Made by a program: the position numbers and the translations under genes. From the NCBI GenBank assembly GCA_012845835.1, contig JABAKD010000021.1:6022386-6086385 (forward strand): a DNA stretch of 64,000 nt, written 5' to 3'. The DNA comes from Undaria pinnatifida. Its lineage: Eukaryota; Sar; Phaeophyceae; Laminariales; Alariaceae. Of the stretch, positions 43,520 through 54,639 are shown one piece after another. The notes below the pieces were generated by a model that saw only the letters and a program-made list of their open reading frames with translations, searched no databases and was not told where the DNA came from. How positions within the stretch are numbered: the stretch's first letter is position 1; each line of letters begins with the position of its first letter.

Positions 43520-43545
43520 AGCATATCAAGCTCGTCGACGCCACA
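43520..43545 (-). promoter_or_regulatory. Primer-binding-site candidate of copy A
   Basis: Two bases inside the 5' LTR end the minus strand reads TGGCGTCGACGAGCTTG. A TGG start two bases from the LTR fits a tRNA primer complement. The matching tRNA is not known, and copies B and C share only a 'GTCGTC' core here, so this is tentative. Confidence 0.3.
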
Positions 43546-43814
43546 TGTTAAATTAATTGTGGGGGAAACAGAGTACCCCCTGCAGGTCTGCCAATTGAGC
43601 CGGTCCTCGGAGAGTACTCACTTTCGTTCCTTCGTAGAGATGTAGCTTTTTTTGTTTCCACCAGAGCCCGGGATAGCTTCTGAGATCGAAGGCACGTGCC
43701 TCCGAGCTACTTCTTAACCCTCCCGAATATAAAGCGCCAACCTTATCATACGAAACCCATCTAAATGGTCTCAAATTCGGATACCTACAGGCCTTTCGAA
43801 GCCGTATCTTAACA
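43546..43814 (-). repeat. Copy A 5' LTR
   Basis: 269 bp, minus strand TGTTAAGATACGG...AATTAATTTAACA, with 6-base inverted ends TGTTAA/TTAACA. Its partner is at 28754-29021. The polyadenylation signal position reads AAAAAA-like here (ctttttttg on plus, near 43645) instead of AATAAA, one of the differences between the two LTRs. Confidence 0.85.
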
Positions 43815-44525
43815 AATAGCCGCCTCAAAATGGGCATAAAAAACCAACAAACTGACTAGCAAAAATATGACACAGTTGTCACCGCACTTCCAATTCCTGC
43901 GATGGGCCTATCGCATAGTACACTACTGATGCACTCATAGGGGAAAACACATAAGACTCCTTCTACGACTGTTTGCCTGTAACACGGGTCATACCATGCC
44001 GTACCCCGGCTGTGGCGGCCAAACACTAACAGTTTGAGTCGCAAGCCCAATTTTTTCACTAGCTGGATAAAAAGCCAAGTGCCACGACAAAGAAGATGAA
44101 AGACACCGAAAACACTGAGACAACAGGTCAAGACTTGACGATGAGATGATAACGAGATCTGCAAATTTACGATCCCGAAAAAAAACATTGACCAAACGCA
44201 ATGCGTGGATTCTTGATGAGAGGAAAAAAGTCGTTGTTTCAACTAAATTGAATCGAACTCAATTCGATTCATTAAAAGGAGTAATTTAGATTCAAAGTTT
44301 CCTTCGTTAATAATACGGGTTTACGTGCCATTAGAAATGAAAGAATCACCATGAACCGGTAGGTGCTTTTTGTGTATATAGGATATGTATTCCTTGCTGT
44401 GTTCGGTGTTCGGTTGGTGTAACTGACAAAACACGACATGCAAATTATTGGATAACGCATTTTTCGGTTAAAACCTGAAGGAATACAGAGCTACCTAGGT
44501 AAATTAACGAAGATATACTCGTACC
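43815..44525 (+). repeat. R2 repeat tail, continuation beyond copy A, and start of a further R2
   Basis: 43970-44240 ('gtaccccggctgtggcggc', 'aaaaagccaagtgcc', 'acattgacc') matches 7190-7460 and resumes the repeat broken at 28753. From 44398 'gtgttcggttggtgtaactg' matches 11860, the left part of the next R2 unit, and it stops at the truncated end of copy B. A small inverted repeat 'aatcgaa...ttcgatt' lies near 44250. Confidence 0.55.
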
Positions 44526-46206
44526 CCGGGAACTGTGCCACAGTGTCTTCGTCACTCTTGTACCAAACGTGGACTCCATCAGGAAGTACGGTTTCGTGGT
44601 TACTACGGAGCCCATTGGGCGGGGAACACAAGTGTAGCCCGCCGCTAGGAAACGTCTTCCGTTGTTGTGGGAGAGCTCGCGCTGTGCCGCCCCGATCCGC
44701 ATTCGGCGGTAAAGGCGGTTGGTTTGGCGGTGCTGGTCTGAGATTTCGGCCGAATAACGCGTGGTGTGGGGCGGGAGAGGGGGGAGTATTTTTCTCTCTC
44801 CCAGAAAGCTTTGGAGAGTCCCGCCCAATGCGGCTTGGGTAGCTCCGCGATGACGCAACCTAGCGCCTGTACCGATTGATGACCGGTGATCTGCTCCACC
44901 TCCAGCCGTTGGGGGGGGTAGAAACGTCGTCTTGAGTAACATGATTCAGGGGGGACCTCTCTAAAAAATATTCAGCACGTACTGCGTCAGTCCCGCCGAT
45001 AGGTATTTGGGCATGTCCCCGCTGTCGTGCGGGTGGCACAGGTTGTGTCGCGCTCGATGGCTACACACACCGATGAGCGACCGAACCGGGCAGGTTGGAG
45101 CGGGGGATCCAAATTGAGGAGGTTGCTCCCGAGCGGCGAACCGTCCGGGGTCGCGGCGGCTGAGCAGGCACCGACTGCCAGGATCTCGTAGGGGTACGCC
45201 CAGTTAAGCGCGAGTTTAGCCTTAAGTACCTTGGGGTCAGTGTTCGTCTTCACCTTCTGGCGGATGGTGGAGGCAGAGTTGAACACCAATGCCCAACGAT
45301 CCGTAACAGTTAGGTGCTGGACGAAGCGCGTCGGCGAGGCCACGGTTTTGCGGTTAACACGAGAAACGACGAGGGCGTGGTGTGCGCGGACAATGTCGCT
45401 TGCGCGCCTTTGCCGGTCGGTGGTTAAGTCGCAATAGGCCAGGTGGTCACGTGCCAGACTCTGGTGTCGTAGGACGCCATTGCGGTCAAACACTGCCATG
45501 GGAGTCTACCCATGTGGATCTCGTTGGGCGCCAGACCCGTCGCCGTGAAGACGGAACGGTTGTACGTGAATTTGACGTGAGGAAGATGCGTCTTGTCGCT
45601 TGTTGACGACCACAGCCATCATTTAGGCCATGGTGTGGTTTACCCGCTCATCGCCCCCGGTACAATTATGACAATAGGAGCTGTAGAAACCTTGTACACA
45701 CACAACAGCTGATGCGCAGCTTATGACAGCTTGGAGAAAACCTGCAGGCCGTTGTCCGAGATTATGGTGCGCGGGAACCCCCACAAAGAGATGGATTTGT
45801 TCACCACGACTTGGCTGCACCCTCCGCGGTGAACTCCGCGGCAGCGACGGGGAACATGTCGGCCCGACGACTGAAGAGATCGGTGAACAGCAGGATGCAG
45901 GTATTGCCTCGTGGTGTGACCGGGAGGGGCCCGATTTAACCGGCACTGGCGGCGATAGCTGGGCTTTCCAGTAGATGCATTGGTACGATTGGCCAGCGGT
46001 CAGTCGGTCGTGGGGTTTCCCGGGCTTGACATTTCAAGCAGTGGCGAACACACCACCGGGTGCAGAAATTCATGCCAATCCATTAATATAACCGCTTCAA
46101 AGTAGGCAACGTGCCCGCGGTGCCAACGTGACAAGAGACCGTCGAGGGACAAGCTTTCATGATCAAAGAGCGCATGGCCAGGGGGGTGTAGATGCGAACC
46201 GCTCAT
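44526..46206 (-). pseudogene. Copy B integrase, chromodomain and part of the SH3-like module
   Basis: Broken frames match copy A: GGDERVNHTMA (catalytic Glu kept, near 45630), LARDHLAYCDLTTDRQ, NWAYPYEILAVG, the chromodomain with VEQITG, HWAGLSKAFWERE and TRYSAEISDQHRQTNRLYRR, which runs without a stop into RIGAAQRELSHNN and CVPRPMGS. This last junction shows that the chromodomain and the following module were one protein. The core domain around the first Asp is damaged (45900-46000). Confidence 0.7.
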
Positions 46207-47752
46207 CGTTTAGCAGTCAAGTAGCTCATGCCACAGAGTTCGATTGTCAGACATTATTGGCGGCGGTGTCGGGTTACTGACGAGTAGGACGATATCGTCG
46301 TTGGTTGTATGTACTGGACCTTTACCTGCCAGCTCCTGGATGTCTGAGAGGGAGGGACGCTTGTGCGCGGGGTAGCGCGCCAAAACGTCGGGCGGCAGAC
46401 CGACGGCCGGCCGATAAAGATTTACATATCGTGGCATGGCACGTCGACTCAGCGGGCTGCTCTCGCTTCCAATCGCGGAATGCGAAGAACGCGCGACGCA
46501 ATCAGTAAACAGAAATTCAGCAGCGTCGTCGAGGGCATCCGACATTGTAGGTGCAGTCGGCTTGTTACCAGAAGAAGGCGCAAGCAGCTTCCATAGGCTC
46601 TGCGTGGTCGCGGTCGAACAGAAGTGGCACCGTGTTGAACGTTGAGTCGGCAAGAGCAGGAATCGCGGCAGCGGGCAGAGCCGGCAGCCGCCGTGGGACT
46701 CGCGGCGGGGTTGTACCTCGCCCGGAAGATGGCCGAGGAGACGGCCGGGCCCAAATCCATACTTTACAGCGGGGGTGCACTACCCGTTGCTGTCGCTGTT
46801 CGTCGACGCGTCGTCGACGAAGGAGGGGCTGGAGTGCCAAACAAGGCAGAGACGAGCACAGTCGAACCGGTGGTAGCGGCGGGGCCCATCTCTCTGTATA
46901 ATTCATTGATAGAGGAGTTGGTCGTGCGATGGGAGTCGCTGCAGCCACGGCTTTCGTGGAACACGTGCTTACCCCGATGGGTGTGGCAGATATCGAAGCC
47001 AGAACGGTGCCAGCGGCATACAAAATCAACCCGCGGCTGGTAGAGCCTTCGCTGGTGGCGACGGAGGCAGAAATACGAACGACGAATCCCCCCGTGGGAG
47101 CAGAAAATACGTCAATCGTTATACGTTGCTCATGGGTACGAAAATGATGAAGTGCGCTAGAGGCGAGAGGGAGTCCACCCAAGGCAGCATGTTCAGTGCG
47201 GGGCACGATTCCACCTATGACGGTGATTTCGGCGAAGGGCATGAGGCCACCCGAGTCAGTGCGTTCGCTGCGGGGCTCGAATGCACCTAGAGCAGTGCTT
47301 TCAGTGCGGGGCACGAGTGCACCCGAACCGACCCCTTGGATCGGCAAGGAGGGGGCGAGCAGCCCGCCGGTCCGTGTAGATACCACGATCTCCAACGGGG
47401 TTGAGGCTTGTCAACCCCACGGAATCGAAGTATGTCAAGCCACTTTAGGCGTACTCCGTAGCAGGCTCTGGCAAGCGGGCCAAACAATCGCCAACGCCGA
47501 TGGTGCTGCCTTTGCCGTATTCGAGTGTGCAATCGAACGCTGTGACGAACTCAAGCTACCTCTTGATTCGTGCATTGAGGGTCCCTACTTTGTCAATGCT
47601 CTCCTTGTTCCTTACTGCCGGAGGATATGCGGAACATCGTTCCCCACAGTACCCTCAGAGGCGTTAAGCAGCCCAAACAATGCTGCCGGTCCCTTCAAAG
47701 CTAAAGAAGTCCATTGCCTCTCCGAGTCAAGCGTTGCTCGATTGATGTACGC
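46207..47752 (-). pseudogene. Copy B linker and RNase H end
   Basis: Pro/Ser/Ala-rich frames such as 46565-47395 match the linker behind RNase H in copy A (for example FSAPTGGFVVRISASVATSEG against the A counterpart). A short RNase H remnant (47690-47752) ends at a deletion junction. RT is absent. Confidence 0.6.
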
Positions 47753-48480
47753 GACTTTCAAAGTAAACGAAACATCTTCCAGCGTCACAGTACCCCCACA
47801 AAACAGGGGCCGTGCTCTGACAGCGCAAGGTTAGGACAGACGCCAGAAGCTATATCCAAACCTTCACGGCATTTAGTTGGCCAACGCGGCCGAAAAACAG
47901 GTCAAAATTATGAAGGGGAGCTTCCGAGCAGTGGCCGATGTCAACTTCCCGTCCCCGGCGCGGTCGAGATTTCTTGGTTCTTGCATTCGCAGTGCAGGTG
48001 CGGAACCAATTAGGCGAGGCCGGATGCGCCGACCCGGTCACTGTCGGGAATAGCTTCGCGATAGGCCGAAATCGCGTCATCAAGCAAACTTTTCCTCTCA
48101 CACTGGCATGGGTTTTTGGCCCTGGGATCATACGCGCGGCGACCAATGTTGCACGCTGGGTCCACAGGTCTGGATTCAGCCTGAAGTTTCTTGTCAGAGC
48201 TCAAAAGATGGTATTTGTGTGGCTGGATTCTGCGTGAATTTTTCTTAGGCAGGTGCCCGAAAACACGGCTTTGTGCTTCTCCCTGTTTCCAACACCGGAG
48301 TCAAAGTTGCGAACGCCTCGACCGATGCGTTAGCGTGTGCTTGGACTAGGCGACGACATGATGAGCTCCACTCTTCGATGGTCTTGAAAAATCCTGGTCT
48401 TTTCGGCCATCATTCACTACTCCGCTCAAAAAAATGGCACGTCATCGACGACAAACGAACGAAGGGGACCACGGATTAAG
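47753..48480 (-). pseudogene. Copy B NADAR-protease spacer and diverged NADAR
   Basis: Beyond the deletion junction the sequence aligns with A 35320-36060. Residual motifs include ARSKLSSDKKLQAESR/ACNIGRRAYDPRAKNP, corresponding to the LL.TG...L.EASP.D..WGIGL part, and on the DNA level the 'catgatgagctccact' and 'cgacgacaaacg' blocks of the N-terminal half (48355-48460). Many residues are changed and frames are broken, so the domain is dead. Its presence shows that NADAR belongs to the family and was not captured by copy A alone. Confidence 0.6.
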
Positions 48481-50224
48481 ATGCGATGGGGGCTGCCAGA
48501 AAAACACCAATTGGTCGGTTCGAGGTTTCGAGAGAAGGGTCACAAGCCGTGTTGGATTTTGGGCCTGCAATGCTCCCGTCCGGGAAATCCAGGCTTGGGG
48601 AGCACGACGCGAGTCCGAACCCTTGGTTTCTTGCCTCGGGTTTGCTTCGCTTGTTGGCTGAAAAACACGGGAATACGCTGTAGCTGCGCCCGAAACAAAT
48701 GGCAAAAACCGACGGTGACAGCCCGTCGGTAGCCTCGTTGAACATTTGGGTCTGCAATGGTTCTTTCTGGGAACACCAGTCCTCGGGTCGTTGGGCCTGA
48801 AGTGTCTCCTCGCGGGAACAACAGGCCTCGGGAGCATGATGTGAGCTCGAAGCCGCGGTTTCTTGCCCCGAGGTCTCTACAATTGCAGGTGGAACCACGT
48901 GAAAAGCCGCCCTCACTGCACCCCAAAAACAGTCTGACATCGAAAGTGTCAACCCGTCGGTAGCCTCGTTGGACAATTTGGTCTGCAATCTCTCACTCTG
49001 GGAACACCAGTCTTCGGCACGTTGGGCCTGTAGGAACACCAGGCCTCGATAGCACAATGCGAGCGTAAACCAACGATTTCTCACGTCGTGGTCTCTTTGA
49101 TCTTTAGCATATTATCCCAAGAAAACGTTTCTAACCGCGCCAGAAGAGACAGGGGTTGTGAGCTGCTTCTGAGAGTCGCGGTTGTTCCGTAAATTTACGG
49201 GAACAGCGTCCAGCTAATCAGGCTCGAGGCCGTGGCGTCGCCACTGGCCCGACGCGCAGTGTCGGATTTTTTTCCTGTGCCACTGGGGCAGACGTAGCTT
49301 GAAACACGTGGGCTAGCTTGCGACAAGACGAAGCAGTGCGCGTAGACCCTGTGGTCGTTTCTTGGAGCGGGGTTCGGGAACGTGGCAACACTGATTGTAC
49401 TCCAGGAGGCTATATTCCTGTAGGCCTTATTGAGAAGGGAGACGAGGTAGCTACGCCTGTCGACTCCTCCTTGATAAAAAAAAAAGAAGAACGCCCGCTA
49501 CCATCGCGAGCAAACACCGGATCGAGCCTTGCGAACGATCTCCGTGTTTTAGTGTTGGCCTTCCCACACCTCATACAAACCGCCACCGCGTGGTCAGAAA
49601 GAGTGTTTGAGGGTCGGTCGTCCTACACCTCGAACCGACCGTCACCGCCTGGTCAGGGACAGGTTGGGATAAACACGTTCTCGGAAAAAGGCAAAGCGCC
49701 TACACCGCAGCAGTTTGCTGCGCGACGCGTGACTGGGGGGCAGCACGCAAAGTACAGGCTCCCGTGCCATGGCTGATGGGGGCAGCGTTTACAGCGCGTA
49801 CACATATTCCCGTGTTTATGCCGCCACTGCGAGAAACGGTGCCGGAGGCGTGGTGGTCGTCGCCGACCACGGACCATGACCGAGGGGAACGTCGCTTGAA
49901 GCGTGTGTTCTCGCCGTCGAAACAATATACCTGGCTGGGGGGAACCACGTCCGAAGCGCTGGTTCCCGTCGCCGGCACTACGCCGTGACAATCGTCCGCA
50001 GACGGCGTGGGAGCCCGTGGGCCCTTGGTAGAGGCACTTTGTGCTCCGTTATTGGACAGGCTAGCAACAATAACACGATCGTCTTCTGAGACAAAAAGAG
50101 CTATCCCGTACAGTGTTGTCGACGGTGCCGTACCACTGTCGAGCTGTCGATAGCAGGTACGGAATGTGCCAGGCTCGCGCGCGTGAGTATTTCCGCCCGG
50201 GTTATTGGCGGCTCCAAAGGGCAT
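48481..50224 (-). pseudogene. Copy B gag-NADAR linker with 231-bp tandem duplication
   Basis: The block 'cccgtcggtagcctcgttg' occurs at 48722 and 48953, the start of two imperfect 231-bp units which also encode WCSQ..PLQTQ. Further on, 49700-50224 matches the A linker (PTPSADDCHGVVPATGTS, ISHGTGACTLRAAP). No domain is recognised. Confidence 0.5.
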
Positions 50225-52330
50225 TCGACGAGCAGGAGCGTGGGCAGAAGGGGCGGGTGAGGGCGAGATACCACCATGGTGATCCGACGCGTATGTGCTC
50301 TCGTTGTGACATTTTATTTGGCCCTGATCCTTGTTGTACCCTCGCGATCGACCAGAACGATTGCGACGATTTTTCTTGTGGTTGCTCGGGCGGGAAGATT
50401 TACCGTATCGACGGTATCAGACAATGCGTGCTTGCCAACGACGGTATGCGTCATCATCGCCAAGTTGGCTAAATTCAGGACTCAAAGAGCTGCTCACATA
50501 GCTTAAACCAGTGGTCTTGTCCGTGGCAGTTGCGGCAAAGCTCCCGTTTTCTCGGACGGCATCAGCGCGAGAGGAGGGTGAAAGGAGACCGCCGCAAAGG
50601 GCAGGGTCGTCTGTCTTTAACGAGGCACTAACGGCGAAACCTTCTGCATTATGATGCTCTTCTAGTGGCCAGCGGTGCGATATGTGATCAGGCCAAGAGT
50701 CCGATAAGTCATCGACGCTCATCGCAGTTCGATGATGGCGCGATCCCGTCATCAGACAAACCGACTGGGACGGGACTACGCCCTGGCCACGCCCATGATC
50801 GGCAGGCCGGGGCCCCCACGGGGCGGATGGCCGCGCCCAAAAGGAAGAAAAACAAATATTTCGCCGTTGACGGCCGGTTTGTTATTATGCGCACAGTAAC
50901 CAAACGCCCGCAACATAGCATCAACAAGTCGTATGGCCGTGGGTCCGTTGCCTTCGAACCAGGGTACAACGCAGGAATGATAGCCGTAACTTGATCGTTC
51001 ATTGTCTTTAACGAGGCACTACTGACGAAACCTTCTGCATAATGATGATCTTCTAGTGGCCAGTGGTGCGATATGTGGTCAGGCCAAGAGTCCGATAAAT
51101 CATCGATGATCATGGCAGTTGGATGATGGCGCGATCCCGTTATCAACCAAACCGACTGGGACAGCACTACTCCCTGGCCACGCCCATGATCGGCGGGCCG
51201 GGGCCCCCACGGGGCGGATGGCCTCGCCCAACAAGAAGAAAAATAAATAATTCGCCGTTGACGTCAGATTTGTTTTTATGCGCATAGTTACCAATAGCCC
51301 GCAACATAGCATCAACGAAGGGTATGGCCGCGAGTCCGCTGCCTTCGAACCAGGGTACAACTCGGGAATGATAGATTTAACTTGCTCGTTCACCGCCACC
51401 CGAACCACCTCCCACACTACATCCGTCTCACCAGACCAAACATGCTCACTCCACGCAGAGGTCGACACAAGTACGCGAAACTCCCGACTGAATCAGTAAA
51501 AGGCGTGCCGTAACGTATTCCAAAAGAGTGCAACTTAGTGTAGCCCTCCTTTGTGACAACCCCCTCTAAGTGCGTCATCAGTAGACGTAATAGGAGGGTC
51601 AAAACCTGTGCCCTAGGTGCTACTCCTGCCATAGCTCTTGACACCTCTTGCCATCTACCACGGCCATCTTGCTGTGGTCCGTGCTCGAGGCCGAAGACGA
51701 GCGGGAGGAGGTTGACGAGCTGTCCCACGCCAAACGTCATCTCGCGCCGTTCCTCCGCCGTCCTTTGCCTCCGCCAGAGCTGTATCAACTGCTCCGGTTG
51801 TTGTGACCAAACGTTCCCCCTCGGCGGCGCCCTGATCCAGCATCAGAACCCGATGCACCTCCCTCTCCTCCACCACTACTGTCACGCCCGCTGCGATGGT
51901 GGTTGTCGCCACCCCCAATTTTTTTCAACCACCTCAGAAGCCACGACCCCCACGGCCGCACGAGTGCTGTCTCCACTGCCGCGACTGTCGCTGCGTCGCT
52001 GTTTCCCCCAGTTGCGTTCAGCCAACTCTTCCTCCGTGGTTCGGCTAGAAGAATAGGTCGGAGGGCTCGTCGTGGGCCATCAACATATCCTTGACGCGGG
52101 CTATGGTCGAAGCGGATCTCGTTTGTCTGGCATGGGGTGTGCAAGATATGCGACTCCAGGCCGCTTCCATTGAAAAGACGTCTGCTTGCGGCGACGGCGG
52201 CCTGTGTGACGTGAGGAGGGCGTAAGCCGTTTCCACCTCTGCGGTCTCCAACGCTAGGGAGAGGGCTGCCCTCCGTGCAGACGCCGTGCACGCGACGGTG
52301 CCCTAGACAGTACTGTTTCAGGTACCCCCA
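50225..52330 (-). pseudogene. Copy B gag remnant with 391-bp tandem duplication
   Basis: Pieces of the gag C-terminal half appear in order: zinc-knuckle region heavily damaged (near 50530), the part with WPDHISH.WPLE (50615-51005 and again 51006-51396, period 391 bp), YPGSKAADSRPY, then a direct jump to the Gly/Arg-rich region near 51650, which removes the capsid core. The N-terminal part is lost beyond about 52291. Confidence 0.55.
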
Positions 52331-52563
52331 GAAAATGAAACCGCTTGGAGATTGACAGGTCCTCCCGTATATCCGGCCGACCTGGTATCCCGCCGTTTAA
52401 GGGGGCGAGGAGCTATATATAGTTATGTTTAGGTAAGCAATTGGTAAACCTTGTGCTTACCATAACTGAGCCTTAAAACACCCCCCCCACCCTGAAACGG
52501 AGGGGTAGCAGGTCGGCCGTAAATACGGGATGACCTGTCAATATCAAAGCGGTTTCATTCACC
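52331..52563. mobile_element. MITE-like inverted-repeat element in copy B
   Basis: Arms of about 65 bp (52335-52398 and 52495-52559) are imperfect inverted repeats sharing 'aatgaaaccgctt', 'attgacaggtc', 'ggccgacctg' and 'ccgttt'. The loop is about 96 bp. No open frame. No second copy is present in the window and no clear target duplication was found, so the mobile nature is inferred. Confidence 0.6.
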
Positions 52564-52686
52564 GCGGAAACCAGTGAAAATATTTCTCATGTTTGACATG
52601 GGCAAAGTCTAAAAGGTATATTATTGTGGATGGTAGGAATCGACTCCTCGACACAAAAGACCAAGGTCCTGCAGACGACTTCATGT

Positions 52687-52956
52687 TGTAGGACATTGGG
52701 CGAGGACACAGAGTGTCTCTTGCAGGTCTGCTAATTGGGCAGGCCCTCGGAGAGTACTCACTTTCCTAGCCTTCGCATAGACGTAGCTTTATTCGGTTCC
52801 ACCAGAGCCCTGGATGGCTTCTGCGATCCGAGGCACGTGCCTCCGATCTATTGCCTGACTACTCCGAATATATCACGCCAGCCTTGTTATACGAAACCCA
52901 TACAAATCATCTCAATTCGGATTTTTTAATGGCCTTTCGCAGGCCGTATCATAACC
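52687..52956 (-). repeat. Copy B LTR
   Basis: 270 bp aligned over its full length with the LTRs of copies A and C, but more diverged. It keeps 'ggcacgtgcctccgatcta', 'gagagtactcactttc' and the minus-strand AATAAA signal. It lies upstream of copy B gag on the minus strand, hence its 5' LTR. Confidence 0.75.
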
Positions 52957-52984
52957 GTGTGCATTTATGCTATCTAAGGCGGTT

Positions 52985-53483
52985 GAATATATCCCTCTCC
53001 CTTCCCCCCCCCCCCCTATTCTCACCGGTTGTACGATTTACAGGATATGCATGATAAACTGACGCGTTCCTCCCATAACCGTTAGTTTGTTCCCCTTGAA
53101 GGGTTTCTCGCTGAAACACAAATTTAGTTGCCCCCGCCCTCTACTACCCCGCCTCCCTCCACTCCGGGCCCCCGCGCCATAAACAATCTCCGCCTTTCTC
53201 TCACCGGTTGTTCGGCTCACAAGATTTACGAACATGTACGGATGACGCCCTTTCTTCCACACAACTGATAGATTTCTTCCCCCTCAAAAACGGGTTGTAT
53301 TGTTTCCACGTACAGAGTGATCAACATCACCCTGTTGACCCTGGTACAAGCTATGTTGTAGTTCCAAGTGGAGTGGCCGACCTATATCCTTGATGAGGGC
53401 ACACTAAGTAATACGCGCGATCGGAGTCACACACAGGTTGCAATGATGGGGTTCGACTATATCTTCGATATCACAGCTGGAGT
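52985..53483 (+). mobile_element. R1 right-half copy
   Basis: It begins with a C-rich tract (53001-53020), then 'ggttgtacgatttacagga', 'tttccacgtacagagtg', 'caccctgttgaccctgg' and the tip ending 'cacagctggagtg' at 53483. The left half is missing. Confidence 0.65.
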
Positions 53484-53719
53484 GTATATATATCATGATA
53501 CATATTGTATCAAAAATACTTTATTATACACTAAATATCAAACGCCGTTAGATCAATCAACCAAGCTAGAGGGGAGACGTTGGACGTTTGACACGAAACC
53601 GCGCAGAAAACGTCATGAACAATGCGAAACCTTGACCCTATAGAACCGTTACGCGGCCTATAGAACCGTTAAGGGTTTTCTGAGCATGGCCGAAGGTTAC
53701 CATATTTCGTAAAGCAAAC

Positions 53720-54110
53720 AGTTATCGGTGGTGAGGAACTCTCACAGGACAGAGGCTCAGAACAGCAAGCTTTGTGTGAGCAAAGACAAAGGTTACCTTT
53801 CGTCGCGAATCAAACAGTTATCGGTGATGCGGAACTCTCACCCTAAATCTGCACAAAACAGCAGGCTTTGTGCGAGCAGAGACGACGGTTACCTTATTTC
53901 GCGTACCGATCGGTTATCGGTGGCGCGGAACTCTCACACCACAGCGGCACAGTACAGCAAGCTTTGAGTGAGCAGAGACGAAGGTTACCTCATTTCGCGA
54001 ACCGATTAGTTATCGGTGGTGCGGAACTCTCACACCACAGCACAGAACAGCACGCTAGATGTGAAGGCAGAGACGAAGGTTACCCTTTTTCGCAGACCGG
54101 ACAATCGTCT
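53720..54110 (+). repeat. 95-97 bp tandem repeat, about four units
   Basis: Units start near 53719, 53814, 53910 and 54008 and contain 'gttatcggtggtgcggaact', 'ctcacaccacagc', 'agcaagctttg' and 'gagcagagacgaaggttac'. In 53728-53967 the first units stay in one frame and encode a 32-residue repeat (with RNSH and AQNSKL-like parts), but later units lose the frame. Confidence 0.8.
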
Positions 54111-54378
54111 GATGTAATGTCATGCCGTTCCCGTGGCAACGACAGCGCGAGCCATCCCTATCGGTTGTCAACGTTTCCAAATCAACAGCGTGGTATTCTG
54201 CCGTTGTTAAACCCTGCCTATCTATGTAGACCTGACTCAATCTGCGAGGAGCAAGTGCGGGTAAGATAGCTAACCCGAAAAAGCCATCTCTCGGGGGAGT
54301 GTGGCACTCTTGTGAACATCAAAAACTAGAAAAATGCTGGCCACGAAGAAAGGTTCCCGCCGGACTGCCGCCAGTTAC

Positions 54379-54631
54379 TGTTAAGGTACGGCCTCGAAAG
54401 GCCTGTAATTACTTGGATGGGTTTTGTATGACAAGGCTGGCGTTATATGTTCGGGAAAGTTTGGAAATAGATCGGAGGCACGTGCCTCCGATTTCAGAAG
54501 GTATCCGGGGCTCTGGTGGAATCGAATAAAGCTACGTCTCTACGATGAAAAAGAAAGTGAGTACTCTCCAAGGACCTGCTAAATTGGCAGACGTACAGGG
54601 GGCACTCTGTGTCCCCACCCATAACCTTACA
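54379..54631 (+). repeat. Copy C 5' LTR
   Basis: 253 bp, from TGTTAAGGTACGG to ATAACCTTACA, with AATAAA at 54526-54531. It is a little shorter than the 3' LTR because of a deletion near 54405. Confidence 0.8.
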
Positions 54632-54639
54632 ACTATCGT

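Larger units (their letters stand above)
28754..43814 (-). mobile_element. Copy A: Ty3/gypsy chromovirus carrying a NADAR domain
   Basis: A 15.06-kb LTR retrotransposon on the minus strand. It has two LTRs of 268-269 bp and a 4-bp AATA duplication on both sides (28750-28753 and 43815-43818). The internal order, 5' to 3' on the minus strand, is leader, gag, linker, NADAR, protease, RT-RNase H, linker, integrase with chromodomain, Tudor/SH3-like module and 3' UTR. Protease-RT-RNase H-integrase is the Ty3/gypsy order. It is not intact: in-frame stops occur at 38423, 35840, 35825, 34360, 34168 and 30317, and frames change near 34950, near 31800-32370 and inside gag. The element is unusually long, mostly because of its leader and the linkers. 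The LTRs are similar but not identical, so the insertion is not recent. Confidence 0.85.
44526..52956 (-). mobile_element. Copy B: diverged, deleted relative of copy A
   Basis: It has the same module order as copy A on the minus strand but is truncated at its 3' end (44526), inside the post-chromodomain module, with only one LTR (52687-52956). By comparison with A it lacks about 2.1 kb from RNase H back into the protease spacer (junction near 47752), about 0.45 kb of capsid (junction near 51650) and most of the leader. It has local tandem duplications of 391 bp and 231 bp and an inserted MITE. Frames are broken everywhere. It is clearly older than A. Confidence 0.75.
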
